From assembly GCA_013289955.1 (NCBI GenBank), contig JABCYZ010000011.1:104947-168946 (forward strand): a stretch of 64,000 bases of DNA. The letters run 5' to 3'. Position 1 is the stretch's first letter. Each line of letters begins with the position of its first letter. The stretch is from Acidobacteriota bacterium (GTDB taxonomy: Bacteria > Acidobacteriota > Terriglobia > Acidiferrales > UBA7541). This document shows, in pieces, positions 56,298-63,576 of this stretch. Made by a program: the position numbers and the translations under genes. Below the pieces are notes generated by a model. That model ran no database searches and was not told the origin of the DNA. It was given only the letters and a program-made list of their open reading frames with translations.

Positions 56298-56336
56298 GCG
56301 CCCGTAGCTCAGTTGGATAGAGCGTCTGCCTTCTAA
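56298..56336 (+). repeat. attR: island right end inside tRNA-Arg
   Basis: Identical to 50867-50905 over 39 bp and different outside. The identity ends exactly at the end of the anticodon loop, whose 7 bases between TCTGC and GCAGA would form the overlap region. Confidence 0.85.
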
Positions 56337-56374
56337 GCAGAGGGTCGCCAGTTCGAGTCTGGCCGGGCGCGCCA
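56298..56374 (+). tRNA. tRNA-Arg (TCT), reconstituted at the island right end
   Basis: Acceptor GCGCCCG (56298-56304) pairs with CGGGCGC (56364-56370), discriminator G and CCA follow. Anticodon stem TCTGC/GCAGA holds loop CTTCTAA, anticodon TCT. The first 39 bases equal the truncated copy at 50867. So the 5' half here was brought by the element and the 3' half is the original gene. A new promoter is needed; TAATAT at 56275-56280 is a candidate. Confidence 0.97.
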
Positions 56375-56734
56375 TCACATTGAATTAAAAAGATTACGAG
56401 AATGTATCTTCGCCTTTGACCCTCTGCTTTGGGCAGATGCTCGCGCAAACTAATCTTCCCACCCATCACGTGCATTCTCCACCGTGCATGGTATTTAGAA
56501 CAATTTCCTGATTAGTTTTGACTCTGATTCTCGGTCCATTCGGTCCAAAAACCCACTTTATACACTTCGACGAGCGCGACTACCTCGTGAGCAGGCGCGT
56601 TTCCGAGTTCCTGCGTCGTTGGTTCAAATCAAGCCTCCGCGACCGCAAACGCATGTTTTCTCAATAGGTTCTAATTACCCCGCAACCATCCGAATTGACT
56701 AGCATGAGGAGAGTAGCTTCCCTGACCGGACACG
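56375..56734. other. Intergenic stretch with repeat copy B
   Basis: 360 bp after tRNA-Arg with no gene. It contains repeat arm B (56662-56699), which shares 33 of 38 bases with copy C. A T-loop-like GGTTCAAATC near 56622 is too poor to call a tRNA. Confidence 0.5.
56662..56699 (+). repeat. Interspersed repeat copy B (IS-end-like)
   Basis: Ends in GCAACCATCCGAATTGAC (56682-56699), identical to the arms of copies C and D; preceded by CAATAGGTTC as in copy C. Only one arm is present here. See the findings for copies and possible origin. Confidence 0.7.
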
Positions 56735-57100
56735 TCAAAGCGACACTGGGTCCTCCAGCAGGTGAACCAGCAATTCGCTTGGAATGTCAACCGCGCAACC
56801 TAGGTTCTTGCTGCGCGAGGCCCAGTCCAGCAGCGATTGATATTGATCTCGCCTTGAGATGTTTCCCAGCCACACTGTCTTCGTTGGGGTGACAATCGCG
56901 ACGACGTTCGGCACGTCACAGGGGCCGAGGCATCCGCTTACGGAAAGCTGAACGCGCTTGAGCAGACCGCGTTTTCTCCACTCCTGTTTTAGCCACTCTA
57001 CCGGCACTTCGGGGCGTCCGCGTTCGACCTGACCGCAACAACAGCCCTGACAGACAAGAACCTGAGCGATTACTCTCCGCTTCGTGGTTAGCACGCGCAA
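56735..57100 (-). CDS. Thioredoxin-like [2Fe-2S] ferredoxin-domain protein
   Basis: 121 residues from TTG 57100 (or GTG 57094). Cysteines sit in VCQGCCCGQ (about 18-24) and SGCLGPCDVPN (about 56-61), the pattern of (2Fe-2S) ferredoxin-like domains of the DUF1636 kind, which are linked to metal handling and cobalamin genes. It is divergent from the RcnR-like regulator and the metal ATPase (74 bp), so it is probably part of the same metal response. Electron-transfer or metal-trafficking role is inferred. Confidence 0.75.
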   Translation of the reverse strand: MRVLTTKRRVIAQVLVCQGCCCGQVERGRPEVPVEWLKQEWRKRGLLKRVQLSVSGCLGPCDVPNVVAIVTPTKTVWLGNISRRDQYQSLLDWASRSKNLGCAVDIPSELLVHLLEDPVSL

Positions 57101-57117
57101 CCCATTTCATTCATCGA

Positions 57118-57176
57118 TTATCAGGATTTCAGGTTTCCCATAATACTGCTCCCCAGTATATACTCCTAGGCAGTAT
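57118..57176 (+). promoter_or_regulatory. Promoter with tandem RcnR/CsoR-type operators
   Basis: Promoter boxes TTATCA (57118-57123) and TAATAC (57141-57146) are 17 bp apart. Two adjacent 17-bp sites follow: ATACT-GCTCCCC-AGTAT (57143-57159) and ATACT-CCTAGGC-AGTAT (57160-57176), the second covering the start codon. The ATACT/AGTAT arms around a GC tract are the known RcnR-type layout (TACT, G tract, AGTA). Confidence 0.75.
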
Positions 57177-57453
57177 GGCACACACAATTCGAGACAAAGA
57201 CAAGTTATTGAACCGCGTTCGGAGAGTTCGCGGCCAAATCGAGGCGGTTGAGCGCCTGCTGGAAAACGAAAGCGAGTGCGAAGAGATTCTTCAGCAGATT
57301 GCCGCTTGCCGTGGCTCAATCAATGGGCTGATGTCAGAGGTCCTGGAAGGACACATCCGCTTCCATTTGGTCGAACGTCGCCACAACCACAAGTCACGCA
57401 AGAGCAATGCAGTCGACGATGTAATCAGTATTGCCAAGTCCTATTTAAAGTGA
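57175..57453 (+). CDS. RcnR-like nickel/cobalt-responsive repressor
   Basis: 92 residues, CsoR/RcnR/FrmR family, all alpha. It begins MAHTIRDKDKL, very like E. coli RcnR, and keeps the four RcnR metal ligands His3, Cys35, His60 and His64; FrmR has Glu at 64 and lacks His3. Thus Ni or Co sensing is likely, by family knowledge. Without metal it should bind the tandem sites upstream, repressing itself and the P-type ATPase 27 bp downstream. Confidence 0.9.
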   Translation: MAHTIRDKDKLLNRVRRVRGQIEAVERLLENESECEEILQQIAACRGSINGLMSEVLEGHIRFHLVERRHNHKSRKSNAVDDVISIAKSYLK

Positions 57454-57480
57454 AGTCCGGTTCAAAGGATTGGGGACAAT

Positions 57481-59406
57481 ATGCCACACGTAAAGGAAAG
57501 TTTGCCAACTGATGTTGTTATTCCAGCAATTACGGAATCGGTTGCCATGAAGCATGGCGATGACGATCACGACCAAGAGGCTCACGACCATGGATTCGAA
57601 TTGCAGGAAGGAATACGAATCCTTTTGGTGGCAGTCGCAGCAGCTCTCGTCTGGTTTCGCGTATGGGAGCCGTTTGCTCACGTCAGCATTATCGGCATCG
57701 CTGGCACTTTGATCGGAATCTATCCGATTCTCAAAGAGGCCGCCGAAAATGTAATGGAACGCAGGATGACGATGGAGCTTTCCATGACCATCGCAATCCT
57801 TGCGGCGCTGGCGATTGGCCAGTTCTTCACAGCGCTCATCATTGTGCTGTTTGTACTGATCGCAGAGGTACTGGAGGGCCTCACGGTTCAGCGCGGTCGC
57901 ACCGCCATTCGAGAGCTTTTGAATCTGCTTCCTAATGAAGTCACGGTTCGAAGAAATGGCAGGGCGGAACAACGCAGCACGGAGAGCATTCGTCCGGGCG
58001 AAATAATTGAGGTCAATCCTGGAGCACGAATACCCGTTGACGGAGACGTGGTCGGCGGCAATTCGTTTGTAGACCAGGCGACGATAACGGGAGAGTCTCT
58101 TCCGGTCGAGAAATTTCCAGGCGCATCGGTCTTCGCAGGCACCGTGAATCAGTCCGGCGCGCTGGAGATCCGGGTCAGCAGGATTGGGCGCGACACGGCG
58201 TTTGGCCGCATCCTCAACGCTGTTGAGGAGGCTGAGCGCTCACGTGCCCCAATTCAAAAGACTGCAGACAGACTTGCAGGGTATCTCGTTTGGTTTGCGC
58301 TCGGCTGTGCTGTCCTGACATTCATCATCACTCGCAATCTGACCTCGACCATATCCGTCATCATTGTTGCCGGCGCTTGCGGAATCGCAGCCGGAACTCC
58401 TCTGGCTATTCTCGGGGGAATCGGGCGGTCAGCGCGAGAAGGCGCAATTATCAAAGGTGGGTTGTACCTTGAACTCTTGAGTTCGGTGGACACCGTGGTC
58501 TTCGACAAGACCGGCACACTGACTTTCGGAACTCCTGAAGTCACTTCGATCCTGGCTGCCGATGGGCATACGGAGCAGGAGGTTCTTGAAATCGCCTCGA
58601 TTGCCGAGCAAAGATCGGAACATCCTTTAGCCAAGGCCATCGTCAACAAGGCGGCGGAATCCCAACTGGAAGTGTCAGCGCCGGAAGAATTCAAATATGC
58701 TCCGGGCAAAGGGATTGATTGTCGCGTGGATCACCGGAGAATTCTTGTGGGAAGCAAAGCATTTCTTCGGGACAACAACGTTGTTCTTAACGGTGCAGGG
58801 TCTAGTGGAGATCCCTCGTCCGAGATACTAGTCGCCTGTAATGGAGTGTATCTCGGTGCCATCGGAATCGCGGATACCTTGAGACCTGAGGCCAAACAAT
58901 CCGTGGCTGCTCTTCATTCTCTGGGAATTCGGACCGTCCTTTTGACGGGCGACGCCAAGGGCATCGCGGAATCGATTGCCAAAGAAGTCGGGATCGATGT
59001 CATCCACTCAGAAGTCCTACCGGATCAGAAGAGCGAGGTCATTAGAGAGCTAGTGAGGAGCGGCAGAAAGGTCGCCATGGTCGGGGATGGAATCAACGAT
59101 GCGCCGGCATTGATGCAAGCAACGGTCGGTATTGCCATGGGATCGGGTACTGAGGTCGCCCGCGAGAGCGCAAAGATCATGCTGATTGGCAACAATCTCC
59201 TGCGATTGGTGGATACGATCAAGATTTCCCGTCGCTGCCATCGCACGATCATGCAAAACTTTGCCGGAACCCTGGCCGTGGACAGTGTGGGCGTCGGATT
59301 GGCTGCGTTCGGTATGCTTAACCCCCTACTCTCGGCGTTCATTCATGTGGCGTCCGAGCTTACCTTTATCCTGAATTCGGCTAGGCTACTACCTCGGAAG
59401 GGATGA
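57481..59406 (+). CDS. P1B-type metal-transporting ATPase with atypical membrane motif
   Basis: 641 residues. A His-rich N-terminus (MKHGDDDHDQEAHDHG, about 23-38) replaces a CxxC metal domain. Actuator TGES near 202-205, phosphorylation site D342 in DKTGTLT, HP motif in SEHPLAKA, and GDGINDAP are all present, so the pump should be active. The membrane motif that is CPC, SPC or TPC in other P1B pumps is GACGIAAGTP here, with a single Cys300 and no Pro next to it. Regulated by the RcnR-like protein, so Ni or Co export is inferred. Heavy-metal class is certain; specificity is not. Confidence 0.9.
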   Translation: MPHVKESLPTDVVIPAITESVAMKHGDDDHDQEAHDHGFELQEGIRILLVAVAAALVWFRVWEPFAHVSIIGIAGTLIGIYPILKEAAENVMERRMTMELSMTIAILAALAIGQFFTALIIVLFVLIAEVLEGLTVQRGRTAIRELLNLLPNEVTVRRNGRAEQRSTESIRPGEIIEVNPGARIPVDGDVVGGNSFVDQATITGESLPVEKFPGASVFAGTVNQSGALEIRVSRIGRDTAFGRILNAVEEAERSRAPIQKTADRLAGYLVWFALGCAVLTFIITRNLTSTISVIIVAGACGIAAGTPLAILGGIGRSAREGAIIKGGLYLELLSSVDTVVFDKTGTLTFGTPEVTSILAADGHTEQEVLEIASIAEQRSEHPLAKAIVNKAAESQLEVSAPEEFKYAPGKGIDCRVDHRRILVGSKAFLRDNNVVLNGAGSSGDPSSEILVACNGVYLGAIGIADTLRPEAKQSVAALHSLGIRTVLLTGDAKGIAESIAKEVGIDVIHSEVLPDQKSEVIRELVRSGRKVAMVGDGINDAPALMQATVGIAMGSGTEVARESAKIMLIGNNLLRLVDTIKISRRCHRTIMQNFAGTLAVDSVGVGLAAFGMLNPLLSAFIHVASELTFILNSARLLPRKG

Positions 59407-59639
59407 CGAACGAGTCGTCTGGAGAAATCCGAAAAGCCAGTCTTGGACAAATCTCGCTCACGCCAACCGAGGTCATACATCGCTGATGTTGGGTCGCGGT
59501 AGCGAATTATGATTGGCCTACTACTGTTCTTGCCTGCACAAGAGGTGCCCGATTCTGCCCTAACTTCGGCTAAGCCCTAGTCTATGTGTGGGTTACGCAG
59601 CGCAGCGGATCAATTCTGTACGAAACGGTATGACTAGCA

Positions 59640-59719
59640 AATTCGGATGGTTGCAGGCCTCTGCGACCAGAAACTATTCTGCTGCAATAGGTTCCGAACA
59701 CCCTGCAACCATCCGAATT
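59640..59719. repeat. Interspersed inverted repeat copy C
   Basis: AATTCGGATGGTTGCAGG (59640-59657) and its perfect reverse complement CCTGCAACCATCCGAATT (59702-59719) flank 44 bp. The right arm and its upstream CAATAGGTTC match copy B. No transposase remains nearby. Confidence 0.75.
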
Positions 59720-59766
59720 GACAGTCGCCCGCCGCAACAAGAGAAGCGCCACAGCCATTCAGCCAT

Positions 59767-59781
59767 TGACCGACTAGTCGC
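59767..59781. promoter_or_regulatory. TetR operator, site 1
   Basis: TGACCGACTAGTCGC contains the perfect palindrome CGACTAGTCG (59771-59780), 39 bp before the TetR ATG. The same pattern recurs at 60406-60420 before the SDR gene. Confidence 0.6.
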
Positions 59782-59818
59782 TCTATGATATGTTGGTGTT
59801 GGAGTAGAGGCAGCAAAC

Positions 59819-60385
59819 ATGGCCAGACCCAGAAGCGAGGATAAGGAGAACGCAATTCTAGAGGCGGCAACCCGCGTGATCTGTACGCATGGGCTGAGCG
59901 CGCCGACGGCGATGATAGCGAAAGAGGCAGGCGTCTCCAACGGGTCTCTATTCGCGTACTTCGAGAAGAAGGTTGACCTCTTGAACCGGCTCTATGTAGA
60001 CCTCAAGGCGGAGATGGCTGCGGCTGCTCTTGACGGGATCCCAACTGAGAGTGACATCCGGACACAAGTGTTTCATATGTGGTCCAATGTGATTCGCTGG
60101 GCGACCGACTGCCCGGAGAAGCGCCGGACGCTCGCACATCTTTCTGTATCGGACGATGTGACCCCGGAGAGCCGTGAGAAGGCGCTTGGCGAGATCGCGG
60201 GAGTCGCCGAGCTTGTGGAACGGGCCCGCCAGAATGGACCGATGCGCGATCTCCCGCTGGATTTCGTCGCAGCCCTGATGACTGCGCTGGCGGACGCGAC
60301 GATCGACGACATGATCCGGAACCCTGCAAATGCAGACAGGCATTGCGCGGCTGCCTTTGATGGCTTTTGGCGAATGATCGCCTAA
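59819..60385 (+). CDS. TetR-family repressor
   Basis: 188 residues. The N-terminal DNA-binding helices are typical: ENAILEAATRVICTHGLSAP, then IAKEAGVSNGSLFAYFEKKVD. The rest is an all-alpha ligand domain (TetR_C). It precedes an SDR gene by 48 bp, and both are preceded by the same palindrome (TGAC-C/T-GACTAGTC). So it likely represses itself and the SDR until a small molecule binds. The inducer is unknown. Confidence 0.9.
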   Translation: MARPRSEDKENAILEAATRVICTHGLSAPTAMIAKEAGVSNGSLFAYFEKKVDLLNRLYVDLKAEMAAAALDGIPTESDIRTQVFHMWSNVIRWATDCPEKRRTLAHLSVSDDVTPESREKALGEIAGVAELVERARQNGPMRDLPLDFVAALMTALADATIDDMIRNPANADRHCAAAFDGFWRMIA

Positions 60386-60405
60386 TTTTTTTTAGCCAGT
60401 TTCTA

Positions 60406-60420
60406 TGACTGACTAGTCAC
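60406..60420. promoter_or_regulatory. TetR operator, site 2
   Basis: TGACTGACTAGTCAC holds the perfect palindrome TGACTAGTCA (60410-60419), 14 bp upstream of the SDR ATG. It differs from site 1 at two positions only. Confidence 0.6.
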
Positions 60421-60433
60421 ACTTAAGGAGAAA

Positions 60434-61249
60434 ATGACCATGGCTAAAACCGTACTGATCACCGGCGCGTCAAGCGGCTTCGGCAGGGATACCGCATTGT
60501 TGTTCAAGAAGAAGGGTTGGAACGTCGCGGCGACCATGCGTTCCCCTGAAAAAGCCAAATCGTGGACCGGCCCGGCCAGCCTGTTCACACCGCGACTGGA
60601 CGTGACGGATCGTGCATCCATGCAAGCCGGCATTGATGAAACCGTCGCCAAGTTTGGCGGCATCGACGTTCTGATCAACAACGCGGGCTTCGGCCTGTTA
60701 GGGCCCCTCGAAGGCGCATCTCCTGAGGATTTACGGCGTGAGGTGGACACGAACCTCATGGGCGTCATTGGAATGATTCAACTCGTCCTGCCCTTGATGC
60801 GCAAGGCCAGGAGCGGCGTCATCGTCAACGTGTCTTCGCTCGGCGGACGAATGACTCTTCCGCTTTTCTCGGCGTATCACGCGACGAAATACGCGGTGGA
60901 GGGTCTGACCGAGTCCCTGCAGTATGAGCTGGAGGGATATGGAATACGCGTAAAGCTGGTAGAACCGGGCGGGTCAAAGACTAACTTTGATAGCAGCACC
61001 AGTATGGTGCGAACACCACATCCTGCCTATCAAGCTCTGATCGACGGTTTCGACAAAATGTGGGCGGAGCAAGCGGCCAAATTACCTGGCCCAGAAAAAG
61101 TGGTGCAGGCGATCTATCGCGCCGCCACCGACGGATCAGCGCGTCTTCGCTATCCCGCGCTTGCATTTCCCTTTCTCACCATACGCAACCTTGTAGGTGC
61201 GCGCGGATGGAGCGCAATCATGAAGATGATGGTCCGACGTATGCGTTGA
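60434..61249 (+). CDS. Short-chain dehydrogenase/reductase
   Basis: 271 residues from ATG 60434 (AAGGAG 4 nt upstream; ATG 60440 is also possible). Classical SDR features: TGASSGFG, NNAGFG, Ser in NVSSLGG, and YHATK (YxxxK). The segment FGLLGPLEGASPEDLRREVD and length are like reductases of ketones or aldehydes encoded beside TetR genes. The substrate is unknown. It forms a module with the TetR gene, set between repeat copies C and D. Confidence 0.88.
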   Translation: MTMAKTVLITGASSGFGRDTALLFKKKGWNVAATMRSPEKAKSWTGPASLFTPRLDVTDRASMQAGIDETVAKFGGIDVLINNAGFGLLGPLEGASPEDLRREVDTNLMGVIGMIQLVLPLMRKARSGVIVNVSSLGGRMTLPLFSAYHATKYAVEGLTESLQYELEGYGIRVKLVEPGGSKTNFDSSTSMVRTPHPAYQALIDGFDKMWAEQAAKLPGPEKVVQAIYRAATDGSARLRYPALAFPFLTIRNLVGARGWSAIMKMMVRRMR

Positions 61250-62022
61250 GCGCCGGTGCAAAGAGAAGCGTATCGAGGTCTCGGGGGCCGCTACGTTTGG
61301 GACGCCTTCCTTTCCATTGCCGATCACGTGACCGGTGGAGCTTTACGCTATCGGCTGTGATAGCGCAGATCGATCAGGAAGATAGGTGACATGGATGAGG
61401 TTTTTGCTCGCGGTGCCGCCTACGCGGCGAGCCGGATCAGTTCCACGCTAAAAGGCAGCTCTAAACAATTCGGATGGTTGCAGGCCCCCGCAACCATCCG
61501 AATTGACAATGGGGCCGCGTCGGTATGCGGCCCTGTTTCTTTTCCGACGAGATCCCACGATCCTTCCGCCACGTAGTGCGGCCTCTTATTGCCGGGCTGA
61601 CCGCGCGCGGCATGCTCCTCGAGTGGCGCGCCGCGATGCCGAAAGATCTCGCGCAGGTGGATTACGTGCGCGAGTTCATCGATCAGCTGGAGAAGAACGC
61701 CCCTGCGGCGAAGCGACCAACGCTCGTACGTGGGGTCCGGCCGCCTTTCCGGAACGCCTTGGCGGACCGGCATCGCGTCGGCGGAGGCGGGTAGCCGGCA
61801 CAATTCCCTGCGTCCAAGCCTTCGTTGAATTGCTCGCGAAATTCGCCCCACCGGAGAATGCCCGGCATGAACTGGGGAGTAGTCACAGCCGCGACAGAAA
61901 GCGACGGCGCGGAGCGAAAGTAGGAGCGCCGTTCATCCTAACGATGACGAATCAATGTTTGACGAGCGACAGCCGCAGGGAGAAACTAAGACTGCATTGG
62001 ACCAAATCTAAGCAGCCATGAG
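61250..62022. other. Decayed intergenic stretch with repeat copy D
   Basis: About 770 bp. It holds repeat D (61461-61505) and a preceding stretch like that before copy C (61424-61444, ACGCGGCGAGCCGGATCA). A frame at 61525-61794 (89 codons) includes AGLTARGMLLEWRAAMPKDL and may be a gene relic, but I do not recognise it. Nothing else is supported. Confidence 0.5.
61461..61505. repeat. Interspersed inverted repeat copy D
   Basis: Perfect hairpin: CAATTCGGATGGTTGC (61466-61481), loop AGGCCCCC, GCAACCATCCGAATTG (61490-61505). The left part 61461-61486 matches the reverse complement of copy A (51072-51097) at 25 of 26 bases. Confidence 0.8.
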
Positions 62023-62115
62023 ATGGGCGACCAAAGGGCGGCTACCTTTTTCTACGGGTCGTTCATGGACGATAACATTTTGAAACAGCTCGGCGTTGTA
62101 GCCGGAGCGCAGTGA
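62023..62115 (+). pseudogene. Remnant of a gamma-glutamylcyclotransferase-like (AIG2) gene
   Basis: A 30-codon frame from ATG 62023 encodes ATFFYGSFMDDNILKQLG, which matches the substrate loop YGS(L/F) and first helix of AIG2-like/GGCT-fold proteins, then stops. The other 80-100 residues of such a protein are missing. The match is short, so this is only a likely relic. Confidence 0.45.
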
Positions 62116-62223
62116 GGTCGCGGTGTTTGTGTTACGTCATCACACCCGTATGATTGCGAACCAGGACGGCTCGGTCTACTCCACGAGATTTTCGGCCGCG
62201 TACGCAGTCCGCCGGGAGGACCA

Positions 62224-62736
62224 ATGGCAGAGACGTTCGAAGCATACCGAACTCGAGTCCTAAGCTATCTTGGCGATGAGGAGCCCCTCGGTGTACAACA
62301 AGCCACCCCATCACAACTCGATCGGCGTCTGCGCGATGTCGCGCCCGGGGAGTTGACCCGGCGTCCTGCGCCTGAAAAGTGGTCAATCGCCGAGATCGTA
62401 GCGCACTTGGCGGACGCGGAGCTGGCGATGGGGTGGCGATTGCGAAACATGCTGGCGAATCCGGGCGTGGCCTTAACGTGGTGGGATCAGGCCGTATGGG
62501 CGGAGCGCTTGGGTTACGCGCAGCAAGATGCGAGCCTTTCGGCAGGGGTCTTTCGGGCGCTGCGCGAGAGCAACCTGCGACTGTTGGAGTCGGTCCCGCG
62601 CGCACGGTGGGTGGAGTGCTATGGGGTCCACGAGGTACGCGGACGGCAAACGGTCGAGGAGTTCGTCCGCTTGGAAGCGGCACACGACTTGAACCATCTT
62701 CGGCAGATCGACCGCATCTTGGGTGGGCGTATGTAG
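62224..62736 (+). CDS. DinB-family protein
   Basis: 170 residues from ATG 62224, after GGGAGGA. A four-helix bundle is expected; the DinB-type metal His residues are in IAEIVAHLADAELAMGWRL (His near 59) and HDLNHLRQIDRIL (two His near 158-162). DinB/YfiT-like proteins bind a metal and are often thiol-dependent transferases or of unknown role. It stands alone among accessory genes. Confidence 0.85.
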   Translation: MAETFEAYRTRVLSYLGDEEPLGVQQATPSQLDRRLRDVAPGELTRRPAPEKWSIAEIVAHLADAELAMGWRLRNMLANPGVALTWWDQAVWAERLGYAQQDASLSAGVFRALRESNLRLLESVPRARWVECYGVHEVRGRQTVEEFVRLEAAHDLNHLRQIDRILGGRM

Positions 62737-63067
62737 TGGTAGCCGTTTGGCTGCCAACGCCTCGGCGAGCGCACTCAGTCGGTTGAGGTGTTGAAAAGGG
62801 GAATAAAAGAGTGTGAACGACGTGTAGAGGTTTTCTTCTATGGCCTCTTCTCATCCAAGGCTAGGTAAAACGTAGCGTTCTGTCATGACAGAGTACTGGT
62901 TCAACGAACGCCCACTGCGGTCACGAACAAAAATGCAGCTTTTGATTTCTCCTGGTCATCCAAGTAACGACAAGACAGGCAGTCGCCACGCGTTCGAAGC
63001 TTAGCTTGGCAAACACGTCTCGAAAATCTGCGGTGATGTTTTACATTTTTGCCTGAATGGGGGTTCT
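62737..63067. other. Intergenic stretch with a palindrome
   Basis: About 330 bp with no gene. It contains the 14-bp perfect palindrome TCTGTCATGACAGA (62879-62892), a possible operator for an unknown regulator of the cupin and P460 genes. Otherwise nothing recognised. Confidence 0.45.
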
Positions 63068-63538
63068 ATGTCTCAGAAAGCCAGTGCCGCAAAGAGTGCT
63101 CAGCAAAGCGTAGTCCGGCCTCACCAACTTGGGCAGGGGCTTTTCAAACCCATCCTGCCGGAGGACATCGATTGGAAACCGTTCCCGGCATTCCCACCTT
63201 CCGTCCGCATGGCCGTCGTAGTAGGTCAGCCCTCGGAGCCCGGCCCCTACACCATCAGGGTCAAATCGCCCCACGGCGCGAAGCTAATGCCTCATAAGCA
63301 CCCAGAGGATCGCGTCTACACCGTAATTTCTGGCGTCTTTTATATCGGACTGGGCGATGAATTCGACGCCAATAAGTTGGAAGCCTATCCGCCCGGCGCG
63401 GTTGTCATTCTTCCTGGTAGCACGTCCCATTTCCACTGGGCGAAATCCGGCGAGTACGTCACGCAAGTCACCGCGATGGGGCCGCTCGGACTGGAATACG
63501 TCAGCGCGAAAGACGATCCGCGAAACAACAACTCGTAA
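63068..63538 (+). CDS. Cupin-domain protein
   Basis: 156 residues. Single cupin: metal motif 1 includes MPHKHPEDRVYTVISGVFYI (His, His, Glu-like position) and motif 2 is PPGAVVILPGSTSHFHW with His. Cupins of this type bind a metal and may be dioxygenases, isomerases or stress proteins. The next gene, a cytochrome P460-like protein, is 38 bp away on the same strand, so they may be co-transcribed. Confidence 0.85.
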   Translation: MSQKASAAKSAQQSVVRPHQLGQGLFKPILPEDIDWKPFPAFPPSVRMAVVVGQPSEPGPYTIRVKSPHGAKLMPHKHPEDRVYTVISGVFYIGLGDEFDANKLEAYPPGAVVILPGSTSHFHWAKSGEYVTQVTAMGPLGLEYVSAKDDPRNNNS

Positions 63539-63576
63539 GAGGAGTCTGCCCGACTTTTTGTGAAGGAGAGCGCAAC

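Larger units (their letters stand above)
59407..59818. other. Intergenic stretch with repeat copy C
   Basis: About 410 bp with no gene between the ATPase and the TetR gene. It contains the paired repeat C (59640-59719), a related upstream stretch near 59593-59617 (ACGCAGCGCAGCGGATCA) that is also seen before copy D, and the TetR operator at 59767-59781. Confidence 0.6.

Noticed and set aside
56600..56650. tRNA-like T-loop GGTTCAAATC
   Set aside because: No matching acceptor, D- or anticodon stems and the T-stem has a mismatch.
56662..61505. Integron attC sites as an explanation of the repeats
   Set aside because: The arms lack the RYYYAAC/GTTRRRY core sites, and no integron integrase is present. 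A covariance search would still be decisive.
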